NCBI RefSeq assembly: GCF_033878955.1 | Contig: NZ_CP138858.1 | Location: 3,809,001 to 3,873,000 of the forward strand | Direction: 5' to 3' | Length of the DNA stretch: 64,000 nucleotides | Source: Coraliomargarita algicola | Lineage (GTDB): Bacteria; Verrucomicrobiota; Verrucomicrobiia; Opitutales; Coraliomargaritaceae | Shown: positions 19,001 to 26,570 of the stretch, in pieces | Numbering within the stretch: position 1 is the stretch's first letter | Layout of the letters: each line of letters opens with the position of its first letter | Position numbers and translations under genes: made by a program | Notes under the pieces: model-generated | Database searches by the model: none | Told to the model about the DNA's origin: nothing | What the model saw: the letters and a program-made list of their open reading frames with translations, nothing else

Positions 19001-19234
19001 ATTCTCGCCGCCAGTGCGCATCGTTTCATCGTCATTCGCGAACTCACCATCGACCACCCATTGAGCATTCATTTGCGTGGCCAGTGATTGAGGCCATTCG
19101 CTGAAGTCCTGAATCTGCTTTTTTTGCCCGACAAGGTTGTTGCTTAGCAAGTAAGTCTCGGTCGAAGCCCATATTGTGCTGCTGCCGATTAAGCTAAACG
19201 TGGCCGCTGTCATGGTTCTTTGGAGTGTATTCAT
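16055..19234 (-). CDS. Secreted clan GH-A-like glycoside hydrolase with discoidin and FN3 domains
   Basis: About 1059 residues from the ATG at 19234, which gives the signal peptide MNTLQRTMTAATFSLIG...WAS; the frame opens 25 codons earlier without a better signal. Order: discoidin (F5/8 type C) domain ~80-205 ending ISEIAVWG, fibronectin-III-like ~220-310, a TIM-barrel-like catalytic region ~320-620, then beta-rich C-terminal modules. Catalytic candidates of clan GH-A are Glu411 in GPGNEPDL (acid/base) and Glu523 in MISTEFGYSE (nucleophile), with VLDLHSYCK between them. The CAZy family cannot be fixed by eye; GH39- or GH5-like relatives are possible. It is a paralogue of the hydrolase at 29801-33133 (shared NEPDL, LHSYCK/VHAYCK, YLVR). 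An operator-like site lies 165 bp upstream of its start. Confidence 0.82.
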   Translation of the reverse strand: MNTLQRTMTAATFSLIGSSTIWASTETYLLSNNLVGQKKQIQDFSEWPQSLATQMNAQWVVDGEFANDDETMRTGGENAKVLFDGNTGSNWKSIAFTKWNSGHWVSLNLSFEQPYLIQAVDVWAVHEKTRDSDFVEILFSEDGINYIPHQRSAMPAVPHESKNFVKIPLRLDEPVLAQHMQMRIARVKSARQQQISEIAVWGSQPEEGQTYLNATDRPEVEFTIEKIQAGVAKLDWSAFKKLTPDVQSWKIYTSSSSFSSPGDPGVELLKKVSGKEDGTTLYPLTPNQNYYFAVNAVFDAGENPKVKSQACQMPQPLAMDTFSDMVAINHFWGGGGNRQKNEQRDHVAYETVALDLLAETGISQIRWWECSPKIVQKFYQKGIGVYTYPHGNNMETGGKLGIYAYSGPGNEPDLKTRPIQHYVDSLKKVSQKRDELIPDAVICAPSSGLEDHSIEWLDKFYELGGKDYFDVLDLHSYCKIAGGHQQPEGYPLGAPEAMYDNMRKIREVMKKHGDWGKPMISTEFGYSEAPANNPSGPISPLVKADYLVRGLIIHHVLGFKRVFLYSFFDEGNDLNFTEHTFGLIDYDLQKKPAFFAVKTLMDTLGDAVYEQPLGGLEMPSIGYSFQHRESEMQTIVLWDGTTDKVASFKTAASEVTLTTLLGEQLTLIPSKEGLITAPYGSSPIYLSAEQALEFVGSEKAQIIQSQSDWTLRPAAQRQIVNQAQSSFKLPLQLDGKISTAKDIRVIVSEPSAGVILDDHMTINDSQKEFSIDIALDQLNAPLQKLKIQIVQQINGLSTSKEYPFYLRRLQGKGAQVQFPDMEEPVCILSNEDITVSIDVARGARVLELIDNHTLSNQINMDYSMMPNLPSIPFAYGIWSTFNGKLKNAPMQLVEFKDEQLIVQASVGSLNITQEWKLNGSTLDHTIKLANVGSTDSEFKVEIHPEYTVGGAGESVTDVLFFPLSQGVERLPFWSGLGHHKTGDLTANWWAALDLVSKLSLEQTLDASAWAQPRVWFGQGSYNVELKTRPGLKIAAGASWQTQLSWTLANDKDEASFSSQ

Positions 19235-19398
19235 AGGTGTACTGTATACTTTGGGGTTAGATTGCACAGAATAAGTGACTGTGGGAAAGGTGGCGGTCAC
19301 TATGTTCAACGGCTTTCCGGAGGCCTTTCTTTTGGGGCCAATTCCGCGAACTAGAGTATTTAATTGTTAAAAAATAAAAGTCGAAACATAAATGCGTA

Positions 19399-19410
19399 AG
19401 TTACGAAACA
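19399..19410. promoter_or_regulatory. LacI-type operator-like site
   Basis: The 12-mer AGTTACGAAACA matches the palindromic motif shared by this island (TGTTACGWAACA) at 10 of 12 positions. It lies 165 bp upstream of the start of the secreted hydrolase, on the promoter side of that gene. Confidence 0.5.
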
Positions 19411-19533
19411 AAAGGATTTTTTGTTTCATGAGTCGCTTGCATGTTGGATCTGCGAGGGGGGCTTTCAGATGTTTTATTTTTGCTGATTGCAAGGGTGACT
19501 GCTTGCATGGCTATCGCAGATTTGGGAACAAAA

Positions 19534-19566
19534 AATGCCATCACGATCGTCGCTCGTGATGGCATT
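19534..19566 (-). terminator. Intrinsic terminator of the PEP-CTERM gene
   Basis: Thirteen-base arms AATGCCATCACGA and TCGTGATGGCATT enclose a 7-base loop. Read on the minus strand the hairpin is followed by a run of T residues, so it terminates transcription leaving the PEP-CTERM gene about 70 bp after its stop. Confidence 0.85.
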
Positions 19567-19634
19567 GGTTATAAGACCTTGTTGTTTTCGCTTCGCTGCG
19601 CTTTCTTGAGAGAGCGAGGCGTGGGCGGTTGGAC

Positions 19635-21008
19635 TTATCGGCGTCGACGTTTGCCAGCCAGTGCCATTGCAACGCCACCGAAGATGAGTGCGCTGATCGA
19701 TGGTTCGGGCACGGTGTAAGTCAGCTCGCCGGTTAGTTCGGAGAATGTGAATCCGTCTTTAGACCAAATGCCTGAATCTTCCGTGAATCCAGTGACGTCG
19801 AAAGTCGTTCCGTAGATTGCGGTACTGGAGGTGACGATTGTCCATGAGTTGCCGTCATTTGAGTCGGCTCCGCTCAGGTCAAAGTTGAAGCTGCCGTCGA
19901 ATGTCACATCAGTGCTGGCGCCGTTGACTTGATTGTTTTCTCCATTGGCCCCGATTGTGAATTGTAGAGATCCAGTGTCCGTGAGGGTGAATGCGCCACT
20001 GTCGATTGTGAGGTCGCCGGACAGGGTGTTGCTGCCGCTAAAATAGAGGTCGGCATTTCCCGTTTTGGTGAGGTCGCCTGTGCCGGATATGGATCCGTTG
20101 AATGTTGCGTCTGTAGAAGCTAGGACTGTGAGGTTGTCGTTCAGGGTTAATGCTCCGTTGAGGGTGACACCGCCGCTTTGATTTGTGTTGAGTGTTTTGG
20201 TGCCACTGCTTCCTGAGCGGACGGTGATGTCGCTAGTGAATGCGGCAGAAGCGCGAACATTGAGTCTCGCATCGCCGCTGCCACTGGTGTCGCCAAGTAG
20301 GACGGTCGTCGAGCCGAGATTTCCATAGGCTTGTAGTGTGCCTTGGTTGATGGTTGTGCCTCCTCTTATTGAGTTTGAAGATCCATACATGGAGACTAGG
20401 CCTGAGCCTGATGAGTTGATCACAATGGCGAGTGGATCGGCGGCGCTGTCTTCGATGTTTTGTGAAAAGTTAATTTTCCCGTCTCCTGAATCTAGTGTTA
20501 GGGTGGTGGCGCCTGCGGAATCATTGGTTGAAAGACTGCGGACGGTTAGCGTGTTAGTGGAGTTGTTTGTCCAGCTTTGAGAGCCCGTGAGTCGTGTGTT
20601 GAGGAAGTTTCCTGTGCCTAGGGTTACATTGCCAGAGCTGGCTCCCAAGCTGATGCCACCTGTGCCGAGGCTTAATGTGGGGCTGCCGCTTTGCACTAGG
20701 CGGGTGTGGCTGCTCGTATTAAAGGTGAGCGAGTTGGCTGCAAAGTCTGTATCCACGCTGATGTCGCCTCCGGCGGTGTTGGCGGGGGTGGTGTTGAAGA
20801 TTAGGTCTTCTCCGCTTGGGGCAGTCGCAGAGACTGCGGTGCCAGCTGCATCAGTGAACCAGCTGGACGCGGTTGATGAGCTGCTGGTGTAGGTGGCATC
20901 TCCCCAGTAAAGTTGGGCGGTTCCTGTTAGTGGAAATACAAATGATGCTGAAATGGCGGTTAGTAGTGCTTTGTTGAGGGTGGATGGGTGTTTGTTATCT
21001 TTTTTCAT
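19635..21008 (-). CDS. PEP-CTERM-anchored autotransporter-repeat-like secreted protein
   Basis: A 457-residue exported protein: signal peptide at the N-terminus (basic start, LLTAISASFVFPLTGTAQ), then a Gly/Ser/Thr/Asn-rich beta-helix-type passenger containing stretches such as GGTTINQGTLQAYG, typical of autotransporter-associated repeats, and a perfect PEP-CTERM sorting tail (VPEPSISALIFGGVAMALAG followed by KRRRR). In this system an exosortase-like enzyme removes the tail and places the protein on or outside the surface; no exosortase is in the window. The biological role is unknown, possibly surface matrix or substrate contact. Its promoter region holds an operator-like site shared with the sugar genes (21055-21066), so it is likely co-regulated with the island. 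Terminator at 19534-19566. Confidence 0.85.
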   Translation of the reverse strand: MKKDNKHPSTLNKALLTAISASFVFPLTGTAQLYWGDATYTSSSSTASSWFTDAAGTAVSATAPSGEDLIFNTTPANTAGGDISVDTDFAANSLTFNTSSHTRLVQSGSPTLSLGTGGISLGASSGNVTLGTGNFLNTRLTGSQSWTNNSTNTLTVRSLSTNDSAGATTLTLDSGDGKINFSQNIEDSAADPLAIVINSSGSGLVSMYGSSNSIRGGTTINQGTLQAYGNLGSTTVLLGDTSGSGDARLNVRASAAFTSDITVRSGSSGTKTLNTNQSGGVTLNGALTLNDNLTVLASTDATFNGSISGTGDLTKTGNADLYFSGSNTLSGDLTIDSGAFTLTDTGSLQFTIGANGENNQVNGASTDVTFDGSFNFDLSGADSNDGNSWTIVTSSTAIYGTTFDVTGFTEDSGIWSKDGFTFSELTGELTYTVPEPSISALIFGGVAMALAGKRRRR

Positions 21009-21043
21009 ATTAGTTGTGTGTTGGTTATGAGGTAATTGAAGTG

Positions 21044-21072
21044 ATTTTTACTATAGTTCCGTAACATGTCAA
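21044..21072 (-). promoter_or_regulatory. Promoter with embedded operator for the PEP-CTERM gene
   Basis: Read on the minus strand, TTGACA (21072-21067) is followed after 17 bp by an A-rich -10-like hexamer (21049-21044). The palindromic 12-mer TGTTACGGAACT (21066-21055) fills most of the spacer. A repressor bound there would block RNA polymerase. A TATAGT lies at 21055-21050 but is only 11 bp from the TTGACA. Confidence 0.5.
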
Positions 21073-21200
21073 ATGTATAGTTTTTTACATCTATGAGGCG
21101 TGCCAGCCTCTGATATTGCACTGTTAGATGTGTTAATGGCCATGCGGGGAGGAGACTCTGTTTTCTCTTTTAGCTTGTTATCTCAGATGTATTGTGAATA

Positions 21201-21218
21201 TGTTACGAAACATATAGA
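21201..21218 (+). promoter_or_regulatory. LacI-type operator-like site next to a -10-like element
   Basis: TGTTACGAAACA (21201-21212), a near-perfect palindrome, is directly followed by TATAGA (21213-21218), which resembles a -10 box. It lies 111 bp upstream of the first gene of the plus-strand sugar operon. Confidence 0.55.
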
Positions 21219-21322
21219 TTGCTGCTTGTGTATTCGGCTGTCTATTGGCTTCGCGCGCTTTAGGGCTGTGCGTGGCTTGAGTCTGCAAAACATTAATTAT
21301 TAACCCCCGCTTCTTATTACTT

Positions 21323-21982
21323 ATGAATCTTCATTATATTGCTGTTTTAGGTCTACTCGCTCTGCTGCCATCGCATGGCTACTCTGCGAAATTGCTGACT
21401 GATAATCTTGAAAAAACGGGCGTCGCCTCGTATCCGGGCTCGACTTCTCAAGTTGTTTCAGAGGGGCGTATCCAAACTGGGGCCAGTGCGAAATTTTTAG
21501 TCGATGCGACTGTCGGTCAGGGCTTCGGTACTACGGACCCAGACTTGCAGGAGTTTGGCACTCAGAGACTTTTTGATGGTTATAATGAGCGTGTGGGGAA
21601 TACCGCTGTGTATGGAGCGTGGCATAGTAGCTTGGGTGCAACTGTTCTGATTGATTTGAAGGCGGTCTACGATGTGGCAGCAGTTTCAGCTTCACTGCGC
21701 ACCAGTGGACGTCGCGGCGCGACGACTTTTATTGCACAAATTAGTCAGGATGGTCAGTCCTTCGAGCCGCTGGGTGTTTGGGATCGTAGCAAGGCGGTTT
21801 TGGATTCCAGTGAGGAGGATGCGGGCCGCAATGTTGAGGTGACGATACAAGCAGAGGCGCCTGTGTCGGGGCGCTATTTGAAGGTTTTTCTGAGCCATTG
21901 GGATGAGACGCACTCCGACCGTTTGTTGAATCAGTTGGTCATTGGTGAGCTTGCGGTCTGGGGGGACGAGTTGTCTGAATAA
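21323..21982 (+). CDS. Small secreted discoidin (F5/8 type C) domain protein
   Basis: A 219-residue protein with a signal peptide (MNLHYIAVLGLLALLPSHGYS) and then a single discoidin-like beta-sandwich of the F5/8 type C class: RLFDGYNE, a conserved IDLKAVYDVAAV strand, ISQDGQSFEPLG, SGRYLKVFLSHWD and the end LVIGELAVWG. The last motif matches the ends of the discoidin domains in the two secreted hydrolases (SEIAVWG, GEIAIWG). No catalytic domain is present, so it may be a carbohydrate-binding or surface protein that captures the substrate. It is the first gene after the operator at 21201 and is followed 100 bp later by the symporter, in the same direction. Confidence 0.75.
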   Translation: MNLHYIAVLGLLALLPSHGYSAKLLTDNLEKTGVASYPGSTSQVVSEGRIQTGASAKFLVDATVGQGFGTTDPDLQEFGTQRLFDGYNERVGNTAVYGAWHSSLGATVLIDLKAVYDVAAVSASLRTSGRRGATTFIAQISQDGQSFEPLGVWDRSKAVLDSSEEDAGRNVEVTIQAEAPVSGRYLKVFLSHWDETHSDRLLNQLVIGELAVWGDELSE

Positions 21983-22082
21983 GCTTAAAGGCTGTAGTTT
22001 GCGTGGGCGCTTGCGTTGAGCTGATCTGCGTTCGATGTGCATTTGAGCATTTATTAATGAATTATTTGAAGGGGGAATTCCG

Positions 22083-24383
22083 ATGACTTGGATTGATTGG
22101 TTGATCGCTGTGCTGCCAGTTTGTTTCGTATTGTATATTGCGGTATACAGTCGCAGGTATGTTCGCGGTGTCGTGGATTTCCTGGCTGCAGGGCGTGTTG
22201 CGGGACGATATGTGATCACTGCTGGTGACATGACGGCTGCGTTGAGTGTGATTACGTTGGTGGCTTTGGTTGAGTCGAAATACCAGGTCGGGTATGCGCT
22301 CACTTTTTGGGAATATCTGATGGTGCCGGTGGGCATTCTCATGGGCTTGACGGGCTATTGTGTGTATCGTTTTCGTGAAACGCGCTCGCTTTCTATGGGC
22401 CAATTTCTCGAGATGCGCTACAATCGGCCATTTCGTATTGTCGCGGCGTCTTTACGCACGATTTCAGAAATGATTACGAATGCCATCGGTCCGGCGGTGG
22501 CGGCCAATTTCTTCATCTATTACCTAGGACTGCCTCATAGCGTAATGATTATGGGGATCAACCTGCCGACTTTTGCGATCATAGTCACACTGTCGTTGTC
22601 GATGTGTATGGTCGTCCTTTGGCCGGGCGGCCGTATTTCCTTGCTCATCACCGATGCTTTTCAAGGGATTATGAGCTATCCGATCTTTGTGATCATCGTC
22701 GGATACATTTTGCTCAACTTTGGTTGGTTTGATACGGTTGGGCCGGTTATGATGGATCGTGTGCCAGGGGAGAGTTTTATCAATCCCTTCGATATCGAGG
22801 AACTGCGAGATTTTAATATCTTTGCCTTGATGGTTACGGTGCTTGGAAGCGTTTTGAATCGAGCGAGTTGGATCGGCAATGATACGACAAACTGCGGGCG
22901 CACGCCACATGAGCAGAAGATGGGGGCGATCGTCGGCACGTTGAGGTCGCTCTACTCGGTCCTGATGCTGCTGTTGGTTGCTGTCATGGTGATTGCCGTC
23001 ATGACGCATGCGAAATATGCGGATACCAGTCATGCGATTCGGCAGGAGCTATCCGCTCAAGTGGCTTCTGAGGTGGTTGAGGATGTTCAGCAGCAACAGG
23101 CGCTTCAATCTGTGATGGCATCGATTCCTGTGCAACGGCATCAGATCGGTGTGGATGCTCCTTTGTCGCAGGAAAATAATATCGATCGGGTCTACATGGA
23201 TGCTGCCTATGATCGTTTGGGGGGCACACCCGAGGGGAATTTGAAATTTCAAACCTTCAAGACCTTGTATCACCAGATGATGCTGCCTGTGGCACTAAAG
23301 AACCTACTGCCGACTGGGTTATTGGGCCTCTTTTGCTTGTTGATGATTATGTTACTGATTTCGACGGATGATTCACGGGTCTTTAATGCCTCATCCACAA
23401 TTGTGCAGGATATCATTATTCCTTTTCTGAAGGAGCCACTGACGCCAGAGGCGCATGTGCGCTTGCTGCGATTGTCGTCGTTATGCGTGTGTATATTCTT
23501 TTTCGTGGTCTCCATCTTCTTTATCCAAATTGATTATATCATCATGTTCACCACGATCATGACGGCCATCTGGCTCGGAGGTGCCGGGCCGATTATGATT
23601 TTTGGTTTGTATAGTCGTTTCGGAAACACGGTGGGGGCCTTTAGCTCGCTGGTCTTTGGTTCCGGCCTTTCGATTGCGGGACTTTTCTTGCAACGTAATT
23701 GGGCGGATCGTGTGTATCCTTGGTTGGAAAATCATGGCTGGGCAGACTCGGTTGGGTATTATCTACATGCGCTATCTAGTCCATTCAATCCGTATGTAGT
23801 GTGGGAAATGGATGCAGTGAAATTTCCGATTAATTCGTATGAACTGTATTTTCTATCGATGGTCGCAGGGGTGTTGGCTTATGTCGTCGGCTCCGCAGCT
23901 ACGCAGCGTAAACCATACAATTTGGACCGTTTGCTCCACCGTGGTGAATATGATGTCGCACATGAATATAAAGAGCCCTTTAGCTGGTCCTTGGGGAATG
24001 TATGTAAGAAGTTGATTGGTATTACGCCGGAATACACCTTGGGAGATCGGGTGATTGCATGGTCTGTTTTTGGCTATGCGATTGTATATCAATTCGGGTT
24101 TTGCTTTTTGGGCGTGCTTATTTGGAATTGGATCTCTCCTTGGCCATTGGAGTGGTGGAGTCGCTATTTTTTCATAACGAGTCTATGCGTGACTGGGGTA
24201 ATTGGAATTATTTCGACGGTCTGGTTTTTGGTCGGTGGCGTCGTGCATTTGAAACAACTGTTTGTTGACTTGGCGGCACGTGTCGATGACCCGCTGGATA
24301 ATGGCATGGTCGAGGATCATGTCTCACTGTCAGATAAGGCAGCTTTCCAAGCGAAAGGAATTGAGATTAAGGATGAGGACTAA
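22083..24383 (+). CDS. Sodium/solute symporter (SSS family)
   Basis: A 766-residue polytopic transporter of the sodium:solute symporter family, inner membrane. Recognisable segments are the N-terminal VDFLAAGRVAGRYVITAGDMTAALSVITL, the sodium-site region around TISEMITNAIGPAVAANFF and, late in the core, LLISTDDSRVFNASSTIVQDI, which is the family's STxDS...ASSxxxxDI motif. It is longer than usual: a soluble loop at ~315-400 and a C-terminal extension with extra helices. A good Shine-Dalgarno (AAGGGGG, 7 bp before ATG) supports the start. Directly upstream of GH65 (6 bp gap), so it most likely imports the oligosaccharide that GH65 splits. Substrate is inferred only from neighbours. Confidence 0.88.
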   Translation: MTWIDWLIAVLPVCFVLYIAVYSRRYVRGVVDFLAAGRVAGRYVITAGDMTAALSVITLVALVESKYQVGYALTFWEYLMVPVGILMGLTGYCVYRFRETRSLSMGQFLEMRYNRPFRIVAASLRTISEMITNAIGPAVAANFFIYYLGLPHSVMIMGINLPTFAIIVTLSLSMCMVVLWPGGRISLLITDAFQGIMSYPIFVIIVGYILLNFGWFDTVGPVMMDRVPGESFINPFDIEELRDFNIFALMVTVLGSVLNRASWIGNDTTNCGRTPHEQKMGAIVGTLRSLYSVLMLLLVAVMVIAVMTHAKYADTSHAIRQELSAQVASEVVEDVQQQQALQSVMASIPVQRHQIGVDAPLSQENNIDRVYMDAAYDRLGGTPEGNLKFQTFKTLYHQMMLPVALKNLLPTGLLGLFCLLMIMLLISTDDSRVFNASSTIVQDIIIPFLKEPLTPEAHVRLLRLSSLCVCIFFFVVSIFFIQIDYIIMFTTIMTAIWLGGAGPIMIFGLYSRFGNTVGAFSSLVFGSGLSIAGLFLQRNWADRVYPWLENHGWADSVGYYLHALSSPFNPYVVWEMDAVKFPINSYELYFLSMVAGVLAYVVGSAATQRKPYNLDRLLHRGEYDVAHEYKEPFSWSLGNVCKKLIGITPEYTLGDRVIAWSVFGYAIVYQFGFCFLGVLIWNWISPWPLEWWSRYFFITSLCVTGVIGIISTVWFLVGGVVHLKQLFVDLAARVDDPLDNGMVEDHVSLSDKAAFQAKGIEIKDED

Positions 24384-24389
24384 GCTAAC

Positions 24390-26570
24390 ATGAAGATTTT
24401 GAATCAAGCGGACTGGGTATTTACAGTCAATCAGTTGAACCAGGAGGATGTCGCGCTGGTCGGAAACCAATGCATGTTGGGCAATGGATACATGGGCTAT
24501 CGCGGCACTTTGGAAGAGTATCGCAGTGAGCAGTTAGTCGCTTGCATGCTGAATGGCGTCTATGATCAGCTGCCTGGAAAGTGGCGCGAGCCTGTGAATG
24601 CACCTAATGCTCTGTTCGCTCGTGTCTTGCATGCGGGCGAAGTGGCGCAGCACCGTCAGGACTTGAATCTGCGGCGTGGACGATTGGCTCGTTGGTCGAC
24701 ACGTTCCATGCCTAATGGTGTGGTGCAAATTAAGAGCGAACGCTTTGTTTCACAGAGCAATGTGCATCTGATTTGTATGCGTTATGCGGTATGCCCGAGT
24801 CAGTCGGGACAGTTGTTGATTGAGACGGGGATCGATGCGGACGTTTGGGATATAAATGGACCGCACCTTGATGCGCTTCAGATTTATGAAAGCGATGGAG
24901 TGCTCTGCACGACGTCCAGGACGCAGGAACTCGGAATCACCGTTGCTGTGTGTGAGACGATTGACTGTGATTATGAGCAAAGCGTTGAGGGTTCAATGCG
25001 ATACATCACGATCGATGCTGAAGCAAATAAATGGTATTCATTTGATAAATACGTGAGCATTTATACCTCATGTGATTCAGAGACGCCCGCCGAAGATGCA
25101 TATCGTCATTGCCTGCAGGCTAGGCAAGATGGTTACGAATTGCTTGGTCGTGAGCATGATCAGCACTGGGAAGTCATTTGGAACGATTGCGATGTGGAGA
25201 TTGACGGCGACGATGCGGCGCAATTTGCGCTGCGCTATAGTCTCTACCATTTACAGTTGGCTGCTCCACGGCATAGTTCAAAAGTCTCGATTCCAGCTCG
25301 CGCTTTATCCGGACAAGTTTACAAAGGTGCTGTCTTCTGGGATACGGAAATGTTTATGACACCGGTGTTCACGCTGACGAATCCCGCGGTGGCTCGTAAC
25401 TTGATTTTATACCGCTATCATAGTTTGCCGGGCGCTTTGGCTAAAGCCAAAGAGTATGGCTACCGAGGAGCCTTTTACGCATGGGAAGGCCAGGAAGAAG
25501 GAAAGGAAGCATGTACGCATTTTAACGTCACGGATGTTTTCACTCAGCGGCCGATGCGCACTTACTTTCGTGACAAACAGATACACGTCAGCGCAGATAT
25601 CGTGTATGCGATCTGGCAGTATGTGCAGATTACCGGCGATTTCACTGTGCTGGCCGATGGGGCGGCTGAGGTCATGGTGGAGTGCACACGCTTTTTCTAT
25701 TCTTACGCCTACTACAAAGAAGATAAAGATCGCTACGAACTGGTCGATGTGACGGGCCCGGATGAATATCATGAGCGTGTGGCTAACAATGCCTATACCA
25801 ATCGTATGGTGAAATTTTGTGTTGAAGCAAGCATGCAGGGGCTAGCGAAATTGAAAATCTTGGATATCTGCGCATATGAGCGTTTGCAAGAGCGCCTTCA
25901 GTTTGAGTGTGAACTAGAAGCATGGGCGCGTTTTGCCGCAAAATTATATGTGCCCACACCGGATGCGACGAGTGAAGTGATTCCTCAGTTTGATGCTTAC
26001 GAGAGTTTGGAAGATGTATCGCTCGACGCTTTGAAGCAGCGGGTGCTCGACCCGAATGAATATTGGGGTGGGGGTAATGGGCTCGCGACGACGACCAAAA
26101 TCCTGAAGCAGGCGGACGTTTTGTTGATGTTACACTTATTCAAACAGGAGTATACACGTGAAGTACTTCGAAAAAATTGGGAATACTACGAGCCTCGTAC
26201 GGAACACGGCTCTAGTTTGAGTGCCTGTGCTTATGCCATGGTGGCCGCTGAAATCGGTAAGGCCGACTGGGCTTATGACTATTTTATGAAGACGGCGACG
26301 GTGGACCTGACGGGCAAGTCGAAATTATATGTGGGCACGCTCTACATCGGTGGCACTCACCCTGCCGCCAATGGCGGTGCATGGCTCTCAGCTGTTTATG
26401 GTTTCGCTGGGCTTCGTGTGGAGGGGGACCGTATCACCTGTAAATCGCAATTGCCGAGCAAGTGGAAGTCTCTGCGTTTCCATGTCCAGTGGCAGGGCGC
26501 GCGTTACGAGCTGAAAGTTACCCACGACGATGTGGAGATTAAGGAATGCAAGGAACCAATAATTTTATGA
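24390..26570 (+). CDS. GH65 family alpha-glucoside phosphorylase
   Basis: A 726-residue cytoplasmic enzyme (no signal peptide) of glycoside hydrolase family 65, which holds inverting phosphorylases of maltose, trehalose, kojibiose, nigerose and related alpha-glucosides. Key segments: GNGYMGYRGTLEEY near the N-terminus, KGAVFWDTEMFMTPVF, YRGAFYAWEGQEEG in the (alpha/alpha)6 barrel, and the catalytic acid Glu459 in VTGPDEYHERVANNAYTN. The product would be beta-glucose-1-phosphate, and the very next gene begins with a beta-phosphoglucomutase that uses it, which supports phosphorylase over hydrolase activity. The linkage cleaved cannot be told by eye. Overlaps the next gene by ATGA. Confidence 0.9.
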   Translation: MKILNQADWVFTVNQLNQEDVALVGNQCMLGNGYMGYRGTLEEYRSEQLVACMLNGVYDQLPGKWREPVNAPNALFARVLHAGEVAQHRQDLNLRRGRLARWSTRSMPNGVVQIKSERFVSQSNVHLICMRYAVCPSQSGQLLIETGIDADVWDINGPHLDALQIYESDGVLCTTSRTQELGITVAVCETIDCDYEQSVEGSMRYITIDAEANKWYSFDKYVSIYTSCDSETPAEDAYRHCLQARQDGYELLGREHDQHWEVIWNDCDVEIDGDDAAQFALRYSLYHLQLAAPRHSSKVSIPARALSGQVYKGAVFWDTEMFMTPVFTLTNPAVARNLILYRYHSLPGALAKAKEYGYRGAFYAWEGQEEGKEACTHFNVTDVFTQRPMRTYFRDKQIHVSADIVYAIWQYVQITGDFTVLADGAAEVMVECTRFFYSYAYYKEDKDRYELVDVTGPDEYHERVANNAYTNRMVKFCVEASMQGLAKLKILDICAYERLQERLQFECELEAWARFAAKLYVPTPDATSEVIPQFDAYESLEDVSLDALKQRVLDPNEYWGGGNGLATTTKILKQADVLLMLHLFKQEYTREVLRKNWEYYEPRTEHGSSLSACAYAMVAAEIGKADWAYDYFMKTATVDLTGKSKLYVGTLYIGGTHPAANGGAWLSAVYGFAGLRVEGDRITCKSQLPSKWKSLRFHVQWQGARYELKVTHDDVEIKECKEPIIL

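Larger units (their letters stand above)
19235..19634. other. Intergenic region upstream of the secreted hydrolase
   Basis: Four hundred bases between two minus-strand genes. They hold the terminator of the PEP-CTERM gene (19534-19566), an operator-like site (19399-19410) with an adjacent inverted repeat GAAACAAAA / TTTTGTTTC (19405-19427), and an A/T-rich stretch at 19359-19385 that would suit a promoter for the hydrolase. I see no convincing gene; a short open frame at 19441-19719 has no recognisable features and runs into the terminator and the PEP-CTERM gene. Confidence 0.6.
21009..21322. other. Divergent control region between the PEP-CTERM gene and the sugar operon
   Basis: This 314-bp gap separates a minus-strand gene and the start of the plus-strand operon at 21323. 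It carries two operator-like palindromes, one near each gene (21055-21066 and 21201-21212), each with promoter-like hexamers close by. No RNA gene or further ORF with support is seen. Confidence 0.65.

Noticed and set aside
19441..19719. Plus-strand 92-codon frame upstream of the hydrolase
   Set aside because: It crosses the terminator hairpin and enters the PEP-CTERM gene antisense; low complexity of evidence and no family features.
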